Positions 41,248-51,552 of a stretch of 55,872 nt of DNA are shown here, piece after piece (the first letter of the stretch is position 1; each line of letters begins with the position of its first letter). Origin of the DNA: Pseudomonadota bacterium (GTDB lineage: Bacteria; Desulfobacterota; Syntrophia; Syntrophales; UBA5619); contig JAHJXP010000008.1 of assembly GCA_018827585.1 (NCBI GenBank), positions 1 to 55,872 on the forward strand. Reading direction: 5' to 3'. Position numbers and translations under genes: made by a program. The notes below the pieces were generated by a model. It was not told where the DNA came from, ran no database searches, and was given only the letters and a program-made list of their open reading frames with translations.

Positions 41248-42021
41248 TCATCTCCCCTTGAAGACCGGTTTCCTCTTTTCAAGGAAAGCGGCGATCCCCT
41301 CCGCGGCATCCTGCGTGGCGATAACCTGGATCAGCTGTTCGCTGAGATAATCCAGCGCCTCTTCGAACGGCAGATCGGCCATTTTGTAGAACGCCCTTTT
41401 CCCCATGGCAATCCCCAGCGGGCTCTTCTCCGCGAGGCCGCTGAGGCATTCCTCCACCGCCTCATCGAGTTTTTCCGGCGGGACCGCCCTGGTGATGAGG
41501 CCAATCCGCTCCGCCTCGGAGGCGGTGACGCGCCTTCCCGTCAGGACCATCTCCATGGCCTTTTTTCTTCCCACATGGCGATACAGCAAAGCCCCGACCA
41601 TCATGGGGAAGATCCCGACGTTCACCTCGGGGGCGCCGAAGGTGGCGTCGTCCCGGGCGATGACGATGTCGCAGGAGAGCATGAGCCCCATCCCGCCGGC
41701 CAGACAGGGGCCGTTCACCCTGGCCACGAGGGGCTTGCCCGCGCGGCCTATTCTCTTGAGGAGCTGGGCGTAATGGCGCGCCCCCGCCGCGATGTCTCCC
41801 CCCGCGGAAAGGGTTGAGGCTAGGTCGGCGCCGCTGCAGAAGGCCTTCTCGCCCGCGCCGGTGAAGCACAGGGCGTGAACCGCCGGATCCGCTTCGGCCT
41901 CGTCCAGGCGGTTCATGATCTCCGCGATCATCTCCCGGCTGATCGCGTTGCGCCGCGACTCGCGGTTGATCGTCAGCCAGGCCGTTTCTCCTTTGATCCG
42001 GTAGAGAAGTTCAGGCTCCAT
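41248..42021 (-). CDS. enoyl-CoA hydratase/isomerase family protein
   Basis: 257 residues, crotonase fold. The oxyanion-hole region is FSGAGEKAFCSGADL-like (here FTGAGEKAFCSGADL) and RVNGPCLAGGMGLML. The catalytic Glu in helix 3 of hydratases is Gly here (GMGLM), while the second Glu is kept in APEVNVGIF. So hydration may be weak or the enzyme may act as a hydratase for 3-methylglutaconyl-CoA or another substrate. The gene overlaps the biotin carrier gene by 11 bp. Confidence 0.85.
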   Translation of the reverse strand: MEPELLYRIKGETAWLTINRESRRNAISREMIAEIMNRLDEAEADPAVHALCFTGAGEKAFCSGADLASTLSAGGDIAAGARHYAQLLKRIGRAGKPLVARVNGPCLAGGMGLMLSCDIVIARDDATFGAPEVNVGIFPMMVGALLYRHVGRKKAMEMVLTGRRVTASEAERIGLITRAVPPEKLDEAVEECLSGLAEKSPLGIAMGKRAFYKMADLPFEEALDYLSEQLIQVIATQDAAEGIAAFLEKRKPVFKGR

Positions 42022-42538
42022 TTTGTTCCTCCCCGGCCGGCTCGATCTCCAGGAGGATCTCTCCGGGCATCACCTGGGCGCCTGTGGCCGTATTGATCTT
42101 CTTAATCGTGCCCCGATGCGGGGCGGTCAGGGTGGTCTCCATCTTCATGGCCGAAAGAACGATCAGGGCCTGCCCCCTGTTGACCATCTCGCCCTCGGCG
42201 ACCAGGATGCGCATCACCGCGGCCGGCATGGGCGGAGTCACCTGCCGGGATTGATCGTCAGGCCCGCCCCGTCGCCGGGGACGCCGGTCGGCGGCGCCGA
42301 GATCCTCGACAATGAAGAGTTCGCCGTCGATGAAAATCTGGGTCTCGCTTCCCTGCGTTGCCAGATACGCCGGGATCAGCTTCCCGTTGACGTCGAGGAG
42401 CCACTCATGGTCGTTTACGGGCGTCCACCGGAAGCGATACTCCTGCCTGTCCAGGCGGGCCAGGTGACCCTCGCCGGAAGGCAGGGGGGCGACGGTCAGC
42501 GATTTTGGTTCTTTGTTGACGAGCAGGGGGAATTCCAT
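42011..42538 (-). CDS. biotin carboxyl carrier protein
   Basis: 175 residues. The C-terminal biotinyl domain carries the biotin lysine in SAMKMETT with conserved glycines around EGEMVNRGQALIVL. A Q/R/P-rich linker (about 83-100) precedes it; the N-terminal region (GHLARLDRQEYRFRWTPV...) is like the BT or BCCP-interacting domain in split MCC/PCC carriers. It is encoded directly after the biotin carboxylase, so the usual fused alpha subunit is split here. Start ATG 42538, 10 bp after the carboxylase stop. Confidence 0.9.
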   Translation of the reverse strand: MEFPLLVNKEPKSLTVAPLPSGEGHLARLDRQEYRFRWTPVNDHEWLLDVNGKLIPAYLATQGSETQIFIDGELFIVEDLGAADRRPRRRGGPDDQSRQVTPPMPAAVMRILVAEGEMVNRGQALIVLSAMKMETTLTAPHRGTIKKINTATGAQVMPGEILLEIEPAGEEQNGA

Positions 42539-42548
42539 TTTATCCTCC

Positions 42549-44039
42549 TTACAGTGACCACGCGCCCAGGGTTTCCCAGGGCGACGGAAAACGGTCCCGC
42601 TCCCGACCCGCCTCGGTCAGGTTGCCTCCGCCGGGTGCAATCCGGAAGGCCGCATAGGCGAGGCAGGCCAGGTCGGCCCGTCCCGGGGGCGGCCTCCAAC
42701 CGGCGAAGCCCTCGTCGATCAGGAGGGTATGGGTTTCCCCCCTGCGGAAGAAATCGGATTTGATCACATCCAGAAGAAAAGGCACAGGGGTTCTGATCCC
42801 CAAAATGACGTACTCTCTCAGGGCGCGGACCATCCGTTCGACCGCCTTTGGTCTGTCTTCGGCATGGACGATCAATTTGCTCAGGATGGGGTCGTAGGCC
42901 GCAGGGACCGCAAAGCCTCCGTAGATGCCGGAGTCCACCCTGACCCCCGGACCGGCCGGTTCCTTGAGATAGAGGATCTTTCCCGGCGAGGGGATGAAGG
43001 CCCTTTCGGGATCTTCGGCGTAGATCCGGCATTCGATGGCATGGCCCCGGGCCTTGATTTCCTCTTGCCGGTACGAGAGGGGTTCCCCGGCGGCAATCCG
43101 GATCTGCTCCCGGACCAGGTCGATGCCGGTGATCATCTCGGTTACGGGATGCTCCACCTGGAGCCGGGTGTTGACCTCCAGAAAATAGAACCGTCCCCGG
43201 TCGTCCAGGAGAAATTCCACCGTACCCGCGTTGACGTAGCCGGCCGCGCGGGCGGCTTTGATCGCCGCCTGCCCCATGGCCTCGCGGAGCCCCGGGTTCA
43301 GGGCGGGCGAGGGGGACTCTTCGATGATCTTCTGGTGGCGCCGCTGGAGGGAGCACTCCCGCTCGAAGAGGTGCACCGTATTGCCGTGGGCGTCGGCCAG
43401 GACCTGGATCTCGACGTGGCGCGGCCTTTCCAGGAATTTTTCCAGATAGACGGCGCCGTCGCCGAAGGCGCTGTGGGCCTCGCTTGCCGCCTCGGCAAAG
43501 GCGTCTTTCATGCCCTCCGGGCCGGAGACGACCCGCATCCCTTTGCCTCCCCCCCCGGCGACGGCCTTCAGAAGCACCGGGTAGCCTATCTCCCGGGCGT
43601 GTTCGGAAAGCTCGGCCACGTTGCTCGCGGGTTCGGTCATGCCGGGAATGACCGGCACGGCCCCCTTGAGCATGATGGCCCGGGCGGCGGTCTTGTCCCC
43701 GAGGGATTTGATCACAGCGGAAGGCGGGCCGATGAACCGGATCCCCTCTGCTTCGCACCTCTCCGCAAAGGAGGCGTTTTCCGCCAGGAACCCGTAGCCG
43801 GGATGGATCGCCCCGGCGCCGCTCTCCCGCGCAGCCGCGATGATCTTTTCTATGTTCAGGTAGCTATCCTGCGGTTCCGCAGGGCCGATGCCGACGGCCT
43901 CGTCGGCGCATTGCACGTGCAAGGCGTTCCGGTCCGCCTCCGAATGGACGGCCACCGTGGGGATTCCCATCTCCCGGCAGGTCCTCATGATCCTGACGGC
44001 GATTTCGCCTCTGTTGGCGACCATTATCTTCTCGAACAT
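42549..44039 (-). CDS. biotin carboxylase subunit
   Basis: 496 residues with the ATP-grasp biotin carboxylase fold. It begins MFEKIMVANRGEIAVRIMRT; the glycine-rich loop is AGGGGKGMRVV; metal/ATP residues are in LEVNTRLQVEHPVTEMITGID. This subunit carboxylates biotin on the carrier with bicarbonate and ATP. It is separate from the carrier, which is encoded just downstream. The C-terminal 50 residues (GGGNLTEAGRERDRFP) are looser and not part of the core. GAGG precedes the ATG. Confidence 0.95.
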   Translation of the reverse strand: MFEKIMVANRGEIAVRIMRTCREMGIPTVAVHSEADRNALHVQCADEAVGIGPAEPQDSYLNIEKIIAAARESGAGAIHPGYGFLAENASFAERCEAEGIRFIGPPSAVIKSLGDKTAARAIMLKGAVPVIPGMTEPASNVAELSEHAREIGYPVLLKAVAGGGGKGMRVVSGPEGMKDAFAEAASEAHSAFGDGAVYLEKFLERPRHVEIQVLADAHGNTVHLFERECSLQRRHQKIIEESPSPALNPGLREAMGQAAIKAARAAGYVNAGTVEFLLDDRGRFYFLEVNTRLQVEHPVTEMITGIDLVREQIRIAAGEPLSYRQEEIKARGHAIECRIYAEDPERAFIPSPGKILYLKEPAGPGVRVDSGIYGGFAVPAAYDPILSKLIVHAEDRPKAVERMVRALREYVILGIRTPVPFLLDVIKSDFFRRGETHTLLIDEGFAGWRPPPGRADLACLAYAAFRIAPGGGNLTEAGRERDRFPSPWETLGAWSL

Positions 44040-44049
44040 GACCGCCTCC

Positions 44050-45666
<1,617 letters not shown>

Positions 45667-45804
45667 GTGTCGCCTTTCCCGGGGAATTTTAAGGATCATT
45701 ACGGACAGGAAGGTGTCGATGGCGCCGAGAAAGACAGAGGCCAGGCAGCGGGGCCGGATGTCATCTCGGAGAAAGCCCTTCATCTGTCCTTCCAAGATGA
45801 TTTC

Positions 45805-45833
45805 CTGCTAACAGATACTGATTAACATGTCAA
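45805..45833 (-). promoter_or_regulatory. promoter of the acyl-CoA operon
   Basis: Minus strand: TTGACA (45833-45828) and TAGCAG (45810-45805) 17 bp apart. The -10 is poor. The leader to ATG 45666 would be about 130 bases and holds the alternative start mentioned there. The rest of the 45667-46016 gap holds only the metK terminator and no gene I can support. Confidence 0.6.
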
Positions 45834-45950
45834 TCTATGTCTGCCCTGCATGGATTGAATCCCTGGTTGTCTGCGATGGGGGAAACATCCGGCAGAATAC
45901 CTTGCCTGATGCAAGGGGAAGCGTGATTGCCTGCGAAACGGGGCATACAC

Positions 45951-45989
45951 AAAAAAACGCCCCGCGAGCTGTGCCCGCGGGGCGTTTCT
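45951..45989 (-). terminator. intrinsic terminator of metK
   Basis: Minus strand: ACGCCCCGCG (45985-45976) pairs with CGCGGGGCGT (45966-45957) around nine bases and is followed by seven T. It ends metK transcripts about 30 bp after the stop; in the other direction the T run is short. Confidence 0.9.
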
Positions 45990-46016
45990 TTGTGCAAAGG
46001 GGGAAAGCCGATCCGG

Positions 46017-47198
46017 TTACTTTCCCGCTTCCCTCTTCAAGGCCTTCACCATGTCCGTTTTTTCCCAAGGGTAGCCGTTGAGGAAGAGAGTCCGCGGGAT
46101 CAGGCGATAGATGTCGCCCTTGAGGAGGTCGAAGCGCCGGATCATCCCCGCCGGCGTCAGGTCAAAGAGCCTTCCGACGATCTCCTCCAACTTCTTGTCG
46201 GCGATCTTGCCCGTGCCGAAGGTGTTCACGTAGATCGAGAAGGGCTTCGCGATGCCGATCGCGTAGGCCAGCTGCACCGAGCACTTTTTCGCGAGGCCGG
46301 CGGCGACGATGTTTTTCGCGACGTGGCGCGAACCGAAGGCGGCGGAGCAGTCCACCTTTTCCGGAGACTTGTTGACGACGGCGCCGCCCCCAAGCTGGGC
46401 GCCGGGGTAGCCGCCGTAGAACTGAACGACCAGTTTCCTGCCGGTCACGCCGGAATCGGCGGCGCTGCACGAGTTGACCGCTCGCCACTCCCCGGTCGGA
46501 TTGAAGAGGAATTCCGTCTTCTTGTCCACCCAGTCCTTCAGGCAGTCGAAGGCGATCTTCCTGGCCTTCCTTTCAATCGCGCCGTGGCCTTTTCTCTTCA
46601 CGTAGCGGTAATCGATGGCGTTGGACATCAGGACCTTGGCCAGCCGGACCGGGGCGCCCGTTTCGTCGTCGTAGACCACCGAGACCTGTCCCTTTCCGTC
46701 CGGGGCGAAGACAGGATCGCCACAGTTCTCGAACGCCCGCATCAAGCGGTTGACGAGGACGTAGGGGAGCGGCAGGAGTTCCGGGGTTTCGTCGCAGGCG
46801 AAGCCGTACATGATCCCCTGGTCGCCGGCGCCGATTTCCTTGTGCTTTCCGTCATCCGCCCGCGTGCCCATGTTGATGTCGGGCGACTGGGGGATGATGG
46901 CGTTGAGCACCCCGAGGGAGTTGCCGTTGAGGCCCAATGCCGCGTCGTTGTAGCCGAGACCGAGGACCGTCTCCCGAACGCACTTGTCCAGGTCGATGTA
47001 GGTCCTCGTACTGACCTCGCCGCCGACGACGCATAGTCCCTTGCCGAGGAAGACCTCGACGCCGCAGTGGGGCATCGTGTTGATGTCCATGCCTATTTTG
47101 TGTTCCTTGTCCAGGATGGCGGCGATGATGTGGGCCGCGATCATGTCCGCCACGATGTCCGGATGTCCCGCCTTGACGCTTTCCGATGAAATCTGCAT
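46017..47198 (-). CDS. metK: methionine adenosyltransferase, divergent
   Basis: 393 residues. Makes S-adenosylmethionine from methionine and ATP. Fits: QISSESVKAGHPD, GAGDQGIMYGFACDETPEL, LPYVLVNRLMRA, ADSGVTGRKLVVQFYGG and VAKNIVAAGLAKKC. Divergent: the GHPDK motif lacks its Lys (GHPDIVAD), the active-site GAFSGKD loop reads GAVVNKSPEKVD, and RSAAY is CSAAF. It belongs to a less common branch; activity should be tested. A promoter, a leader hairpin and a terminator frame it as one transcript. The ATG at 47198 has GGGAG at nine bases; an upstream ATG in the same frame is rejected. Confidence 0.85.
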   Translation of the reverse strand: MQISSESVKAGHPDIVADMIAAHIIAAILDKEHKIGMDINTMPHCGVEVFLGKGLCVVGGEVSTRTYIDLDKCVRETVLGLGYNDAALGLNGNSLGVLNAIIPQSPDINMGTRADDGKHKEIGAGDQGIMYGFACDETPELLPLPYVLVNRLMRAFENCGDPVFAPDGKGQVSVVYDDETGAPVRLAKVLMSNAIDYRYVKRKGHGAIERKARKIAFDCLKDWVDKKTEFLFNPTGEWRAVNSCSAADSGVTGRKLVVQFYGGYPGAQLGGGAVVNKSPEKVDCSAAFGSRHVAKNIVAAGLAKKCSVQLAYAIGIAKPFSIYVNTFGTGKIADKKLEEIVGRLFDLTPAGMIRRFDLLKGDIYRLIPRTLFLNGYPWEKTDMVKALKREAGK

Positions 47199-47215
47199 AT
47201 GTGTTTTCTCCCAAT

Positions 47216-47240
47216 AAAAAACCCGCGCCAAAGCGCGGGC
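47216..47240 (-). terminator. leader hairpin with T-tract before metK (attenuator candidate)
   Basis: Minus strand: CCCGCGC (47239-47233) TTTG-loop GCGCGGG (47228-47222), then six T, ending three bases before the metK ribosome-binding site (GGGAG). A terminator inside the leader makes control by premature termination likely. GCGGG near the start of the transcript could pair with its left arm. No riboswitch family is recognised. Confidence 0.75.
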
Positions 47241-47315
47241 TGACAATCATTTTCTCCGGCACTTTAGCACATTTATATAGCGGAGCAATTGACCTTAAAT
47301 TCCCGCTTGAGCGCT

Positions 47316-47344
47316 TTCATATGCGATCAAACCGGGAAAGTCAA
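47316..47344 (-). promoter_or_regulatory. sigma-70-like promoter of metK
   Basis: Minus strand: TTGACT (47344-47339) and TATGAA (47321-47316) 17 bp apart. Expected leader: about 110 bases to the metK start, long for this window and holding the attenuator-like hairpin. Confidence 0.8.
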
Positions 47345-47530
47345 GCAAATTGTGACGACGTCGCAAAGTCACCAATTTGCAAAATTTTCACATATTTTCT
47401 TGATATGTTGATTTCCTCAGGTAGAATTCCGCCTGAACTCTGAGTGTTAATGCGTTTTCAATTTCATCGGATGGGATGCTGCCGGGGTCGATAATTGGAG
47501 TAGTCTCTTGTCTGAAATAGAGGAACGCCC

Positions 47531-47602
47531 ATGAAAAAAACCCTTTCTGCCTCCCGGGGATTCACTTTAATAGAAATGCTGATGGTGATCGCGATCATAT
47601 AA
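47531..47602 (+). pseudogene. prepilin-like N-terminal peptide, truncated by stop
   Basis: 23 codons encode the class III signal of type IV pilins: a short basic leader (MKKTLSASRG), the cleavage-site FTLIE and the hydrophobic MLMVIAII, then TAA. AGAGG lies 8 bases upstream. There is no pilin body after the stop, and the following 90 bp are AT-rich with no match. No pil gene is nearby. Read as a 3'-truncated pseudopilin remnant, although a small peptide could still be made. Confidence 0.7.
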
Positions 47603-47693
47603 GAAAGATTAGTCTATTGCACCTTGGTACTAATTTTGATTTATTTATGTTAGACAGGCAAAAACAAGGATCGCCCAAAGGGGGTGGGTTTAC

Positions 47694-49295
47694 TTGGAAT
47701 ATGACCAGCGGGACCCGGGGGAATCTCGATTGAACGACAATCTTGCGTCGATCGCCGAAGGCATATTTGATTGCCTCGGAAACGCATTTCCGGTGTGCTG
47801 CTGGAGCGATGAATTCCATTATTTCCCCCAAATCATCCCGCCGCAGGGGGTCTGGACCGGGTGGGACAACTTTAAGCCGGGTAAAATCGCGGAGGTGAGT
47901 GCGCACCTCTCTTCCTCGGAGCGCGCCATCGGTCTGATCTCCCAAAAAACAGAGGACGAGGAGATTCTCGCCGATGCGGAAACCCTAAAGCGGATGGCGC
48001 GAACGCTCAGGGAACAGCTTGTTGAAGTCCGCTTCCACGAAACGCAGCCGACGTTTCATCTGACGGTCATGTGCACGGCCCTTGCCGCCTCCCTGGGGGA
48101 CTCCGACCGCCGGGCATGGAGCATCCGGGCAGAGACCCTTCCCACTTTTTTAGGACAGGCCCAGGAAGTACTCATCGACATGCCGCGACTCTTCCGGGAC
48201 CTGGGTCTGGAGATGATCCGGGACATCGCGGCGTGGCTGCACTCCCTCGCAATGGAACAGAATGAACTCGATCCCGTCTTTTCCGCCCTCGAGCGGTTCG
48301 GTGATTTTTTGAAGAATGCCCGGACGAGGGGCGATTTTCTGCTGCCCCCGGAGATCGTCGAGCGGATCATCCGGGAACACCTCGGGTGCGGGGTCGGCTC
48401 GGACGATCTCCGCCATGCGATCACGGAAGAAATCGCCGAGACGGGCGGGATCATGAAAGAGGCGGGCGAAACACTCTTCCCCGGCGCCGGCTGGAGGGAG
48501 GCGATCCGGAAGATCCCCGTCCCGGATGTCTCCGCCGGGGGCCTGCCGGCGATGTACCGGAAAGAGGCGGAGAATCTCCTCGGCCATTGCCTCGCCCGCG
48601 GCATCGTGCCGGAGGACCTTTCCGAGACAAGCCCCCTTCGGGTCTCGCCGCTTCCCTTGTACCTCAGGGCAATCCGGGTGGCCTCCGCCTACAGCTTCAC
48701 GCCCGCCAATCCGTCGCAGAAGGGGACGTTCTACATCGTCCCCCCGGAAGGACCATGGAACGACAACCGGGAGGAGCTCGCAGAGTACCGGATGCTGACC
48801 GCCCATGAAACCTACCCCGGCCACCACCTCCTCGACGCCTGGCGATGGCACCATGTCTCTGTGTTGCGACGCCCGGTGGAGAATCCGCTCTTTTACGAGG
48901 GGTGGGCCTGCTTCGCCGAGGAACTCATGCGGGAGACCGGCTACTTTTCCGGGCCGGCGGATATCCTTCTCCTTGCCAAGAGAAGATACCGGAGGGCTAT
49001 CCGCGGTTTGGTCGATCTCGACCTGCAAACGGGAAAACTCTCTCGTCGCGCCGCCGCCCAGCTTCTCGTCGAGGGGGGCTTCCCGGCGGATGCGGCTGCA
49101 TCCGTCGTCCCGAAATACGCACTGAGGCCGGGGTACCAGGTGTGCTACACCTTCGGGCTCAGGCGTTTTCTTGATCTGTACCGCAGGTACGGAACGGCTG
49201 ATGCGAAGGGATTTGTCGAAGGGGTCCTGTCCGGCGGGGAGATCGGATTCGACCTCCTGGGAAAAAGCCTGCGCAGGCGCTTCGGGCAATCTTGA
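47694..49295 (+). CDS. DUF885-family protein (putative zinc peptidase)
   Basis: 533 residues. The family motif HETYPGHHL (near residue 371) supplies H-E-x3-H-H-type zinc ligands, with the second-helix glutamates in FYEGWACFAEELM about 30 residues later. Members are mostly uncharacterised; a few act on peptides or are linked to amino-acid modification. No signal peptide is visible. The start is TTG (GGGGGTG upstream), as no ATG fits well. It is first in a group with an ATP-grasp-like gene and a methyltransferase, so it may process their peptide or amino-acid product. Confidence 0.8.
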   Translation: MEYDQRDPGESRLNDNLASIAEGIFDCLGNAFPVCCWSDEFHYFPQIIPPQGVWTGWDNFKPGKIAEVSAHLSSSERAIGLISQKTEDEEILADAETLKRMARTLREQLVEVRFHETQPTFHLTVMCTALAASLGDSDRRAWSIRAETLPTFLGQAQEVLIDMPRLFRDLGLEMIRDIAAWLHSLAMEQNELDPVFSALERFGDFLKNARTRGDFLLPPEIVERIIREHLGCGVGSDDLRHAITEEIAETGGIMKEAGETLFPGAGWREAIRKIPVPDVSAGGLPAMYRKEAENLLGHCLARGIVPEDLSETSPLRVSPLPLYLRAIRVASAYSFTPANPSQKGTFYIVPPEGPWNDNREELAEYRMLTAHETYPGHHLLDAWRWHHVSVLRRPVENPLFYEGWACFAEELMRETGYFSGPADILLLAKRRYRRAIRGLVDLDLQTGKLSRRAAAQLLVEGGFPADAAASVVPKYALRPGYQVCYTFGLRRFLDLYRRYGTADAKGFVEGVLSGGEIGFDLLGKSLRRRFGQS

Positions 49296-49320
49296 CGCAG
49301 GCGAGCGCACTAAAAATGAT

Positions 49321-49384
49321 GCTCTCGTAAAAAGCGAAATTTCCCCTCCCCCGGCGGGAGGGGATTAAGGGGAGGGGGGAATGA
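49321..49384 (+). repeat. GC hairpin and repeat fragment before the ATP-grasp gene
   Basis: CTCGTAAAAAGCGAAATT at the left recalls the ends of the 125-bp elements. Then CCCCTCCC and GGGAGGGG (49347-49367) pair around a short CCGGC loop, followed by ATTAAGGGGAGGGGG, which also serves as a ribosome-binding region of the next gene. No T-tract follows, so it is not a good terminator. Confidence 0.6.
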
Positions 49385-50776
49385 ATGGAGAATTTTCTCG
49401 GCTGCCACTCGGAATGGAATCTGGGAAGTCCCGGAGGCTGGGATTACCAGCGCATTACCCAGGTGATCGGCAAGGAGGTGTGGAAACGGTTCAATGAAAT
49501 CAGGAAGATTGAGGTGGATCTGGATTTCGACCATCCTCTCCTCTATCCGATCGATGGATTTGTGCAGATGCTCCTCGATGCCCATCGCACGAGGGAGGGG
49601 AGAAATCCCGGGATCATCGCCGTCGTTGCTGAGGAAGAGACCCTCGAAGACGTCACCGAGAACAGAAATCTCGCCGCAAGACTCAGCGAAATACCGGGAA
49701 TAACGGGGGTCCTCACGGCGCCCCACGAGCTGGAGCTGAAAAACGGCAGGGTATGCCACAGAGGCAAACCCATCTCCCTGCTCTTTGTCGACTTCAACAC
49801 CGACACCCTCCTTTCCCTGCACCGCAGGCAGGACCTTTCTCCCCTGCTGATGGCGGTGCGGGAAGGGCGGGTCATCAATCCCCGCGGCACCGGACCGATC
49901 AACGTCAAGAGCGTCTTCGAGCTCATCACCGGCCCCCACCGGGACCGTTTTCACCCGGAAACCGTCAGCCGCACGCCGTGGACCCGCAAGTTCCATCCCC
50001 GGAAGACGGAAGGGCCGCGAGGGGAGGCCATCGCCGACCTTGTCGAGTGGACGCGGAAACACTGGGACTCGCTGGTCCTCAAACCCGAGCGCGGTTACTC
50101 GGGAAAGGGGGTGCGGGTGGGAGGGGTCCACGGAAACGTCGGGGAAACGATTGAGCTCGCGCTGAATGCGGGCGACTACATCGTCCAGGAGAAGGTCCCC
50201 CTTTATCTCTGGGGGGAGGACAATCCCGTTGCGGATAGGGAGCGCGAGGAAACCGCCCTCGTCCGCTTTCAGACCGATTTCCGCTGCCTGTTCGGCCCGC
50301 AGCGGATTTTCGGGTTTCTCGTGAGGTTCGGGGGGATTCCCACCAACGTCGGAAGCGGAGGGGGCGTGCAGCCGCTCGCCGTATTGCGCTCGGACATGAC
50401 GGTGCGGGAGGCGGTGGACAGGATCAACGAGGCCATCCTCTCCATCGGCTACGGGGACCTGCTCGAGATCGTCGGGATGCAGGAAAAGATGGCTTTAGAC
50501 CACAGGTTCACCTATCTTCTCGGCCCGATCAGGATGGCACTCAGGCCGCGGGTGTTGAGGCCCGGTCACATAGACGCCCTGCGCGCCTATTGCAGCGCCG
50601 TCTGGTCCGATTGTCTGACCCTCGAAAAGATGTGGCTTTCAGGGGAAATCGATTCATTCGTAAACATCGAAGCCGAAGAACTCGCGATCGCCCGTTCCCA
50701 GGTTTGGGGCGGGTCCCCCGCCATTTTCGCAGCGGACGGGCTCTTCAGTTTCGGGGCGCACCCGGAGGGGCCATGA
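49385..50776 (+). CDS. ATP-grasp-like protein of unknown function
   Basis: 463 residues. VLKPERGYSGKGVRVGG (about residue 230-247) resembles the ATP-binding Lys/Gly-rich loop of ATP-grasp ligases, followed by DYIVQEKVPLYLW, as expected for the hinge. The N-terminal part (FVDFNTDTLLSLHRR; LEVDLDFDHPLLYPIDGFV) fits a substrate domain like that of glutathionylspermidine-synthase-type or circularly permuted ATP-grasp proteins. ATP-grasp enzymes join a carboxylate to an amine. It overlaps the next gene by four bases (ATGA). The metal-binding acids are not obvious, so I keep the assignment moderate. Confidence 0.6.
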   Translation: MENFLGCHSEWNLGSPGGWDYQRITQVIGKEVWKRFNEIRKIEVDLDFDHPLLYPIDGFVQMLLDAHRTREGRNPGIIAVVAEEETLEDVTENRNLAARLSEIPGITGVLTAPHELELKNGRVCHRGKPISLLFVDFNTDTLLSLHRRQDLSPLLMAVREGRVINPRGTGPINVKSVFELITGPHRDRFHPETVSRTPWTRKFHPRKTEGPRGEAIADLVEWTRKHWDSLVLKPERGYSGKGVRVGGVHGNVGETIELALNAGDYIVQEKVPLYLWGEDNPVADREREETALVRFQTDFRCLFGPQRIFGFLVRFGGIPTNVGSGGGVQPLAVLRSDMTVREAVDRINEAILSIGYGDLLEIVGMQEKMALDHRFTYLLGPIRMALRPRVLRPGHIDALRAYCSAVWSDCLTLEKMWLSGEIDSFVNIEAEELAIARSQVWGGSPAIFAADGLFSFGAHPEGP

Positions 50777-51552
50777 ATATCGAAGTGAACCCGGAATGGT
50801 GGAAGGAGCTTTTCGACGAAGTCTATCTCGTCACCGATGCGCGCTCGGTATGCGATGAGGATGTGACCCGCCGGGAGATCGATCTCCTCCGGGAATTGAT
50901 CCCGCTTTCCCCGGAACACGAAATCCTCGATCTTTGCGGCGGCCACGGAAGGCACAGCATGGAACTGCACAGCCGCGGGTTCAAAAAGTGCACCGTCCTG
51001 GACTACTCGCAGTTTCTCATCGACCGAGGAAGGAGGGAAGCGGGCAGGTTGGGGATGGAGATCACATTTCTCCAGGGAGACGCCAGGGCGACCGGCCTTC
51101 CCCCGGAAAGCTTCGACCATGTGCTGATCCTCGGCAATTCTCTCGGATACATCGCCTCCCCGGAGGGTGACCGGGCGATCCTCTCCGAAGCGATGCGCCT
51201 GGTAAAGCGCGGAGGCCGGCTCCTCATCGACATCGTCAACGGCGCCACCCTCAAAAGCAGGTTTAATCCCCTTGCCTGGCATGAGATCGGCGACGATATC
51301 GTGGTCTGCCGGAACAGGAGTCTGGACGGGGATATGGTCTATGCGCGGGAGATGGTGATCAGCAAGAAGAGCGGGCTTATCAGGGACAACTGCTATTCAT
51401 TGAGGATCTACGAACCGGACTCGATGCGGCGCCTCCTGGCTCAAATCGGGTTTTCCGGCGTCACGGTCTTAGGCGATTTTTCGCCCTTCCACAAAATAGG
51501 GGATTACGGTTTCATGAACTCCCGCATGATCGTCACCGCGCAGAAGCCATAA
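50773..51552 (+). CDS. SAM-dependent methyltransferase
   Basis: 259 residues, class I methyltransferase fold. Motif I is ILDLCGGHGRHS (residues 51-62), then TFLQGDAR and FDHVLILGNSLGYI in place of motif II-IV and an ALRLVKRGGRLLIDIVN-type strand (here AMRLVKRGGRLLIDI). The C-terminal half is like the methyltransferase type 25/11 group. Its ATG overlaps the stop of the ATP-grasp-like gene (ATGA), so both are made together; the two probably act on one molecule. Substrate unknown. An upstream in-frame start inside the neighbour is rejected. Confidence 0.85.
   Translation: MNIEVNPEWWKELFDEVYLVTDARSVCDEDVTRREIDLLRELIPLSPEHEILDLCGGHGRHSMELHSRGFKKCTVLDYSQFLIDRGRREAGRLGMEITFLQGDARATGLPPESFDHVLILGNSLGYIASPEGDRAILSEAMRLVKRGGRLLIDIVNGATLKSRFNPLAWHEIGDDIVVCRNRSLDGDMVYAREMVISKKSGLIRDNCYSLRIYEPDSMRRLLAQIGFSGVTVLGDFSPFHKIGDYGFMNSRMIVTAQKP

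Noticed and set aside
45795..46016. Protein-coding gene between the carboxyltransferase and metK
   Set aside because: Short open frames in both strands have no family resemblance and overlap the promoter and the metK terminator.
49347..49367. Intrinsic terminator between the DUF885 and ATP-grasp-like genes
   Set aside because: The hairpin is strong but lacks a T-tract, and the purine run behind it serves as the next ribosome-binding site.
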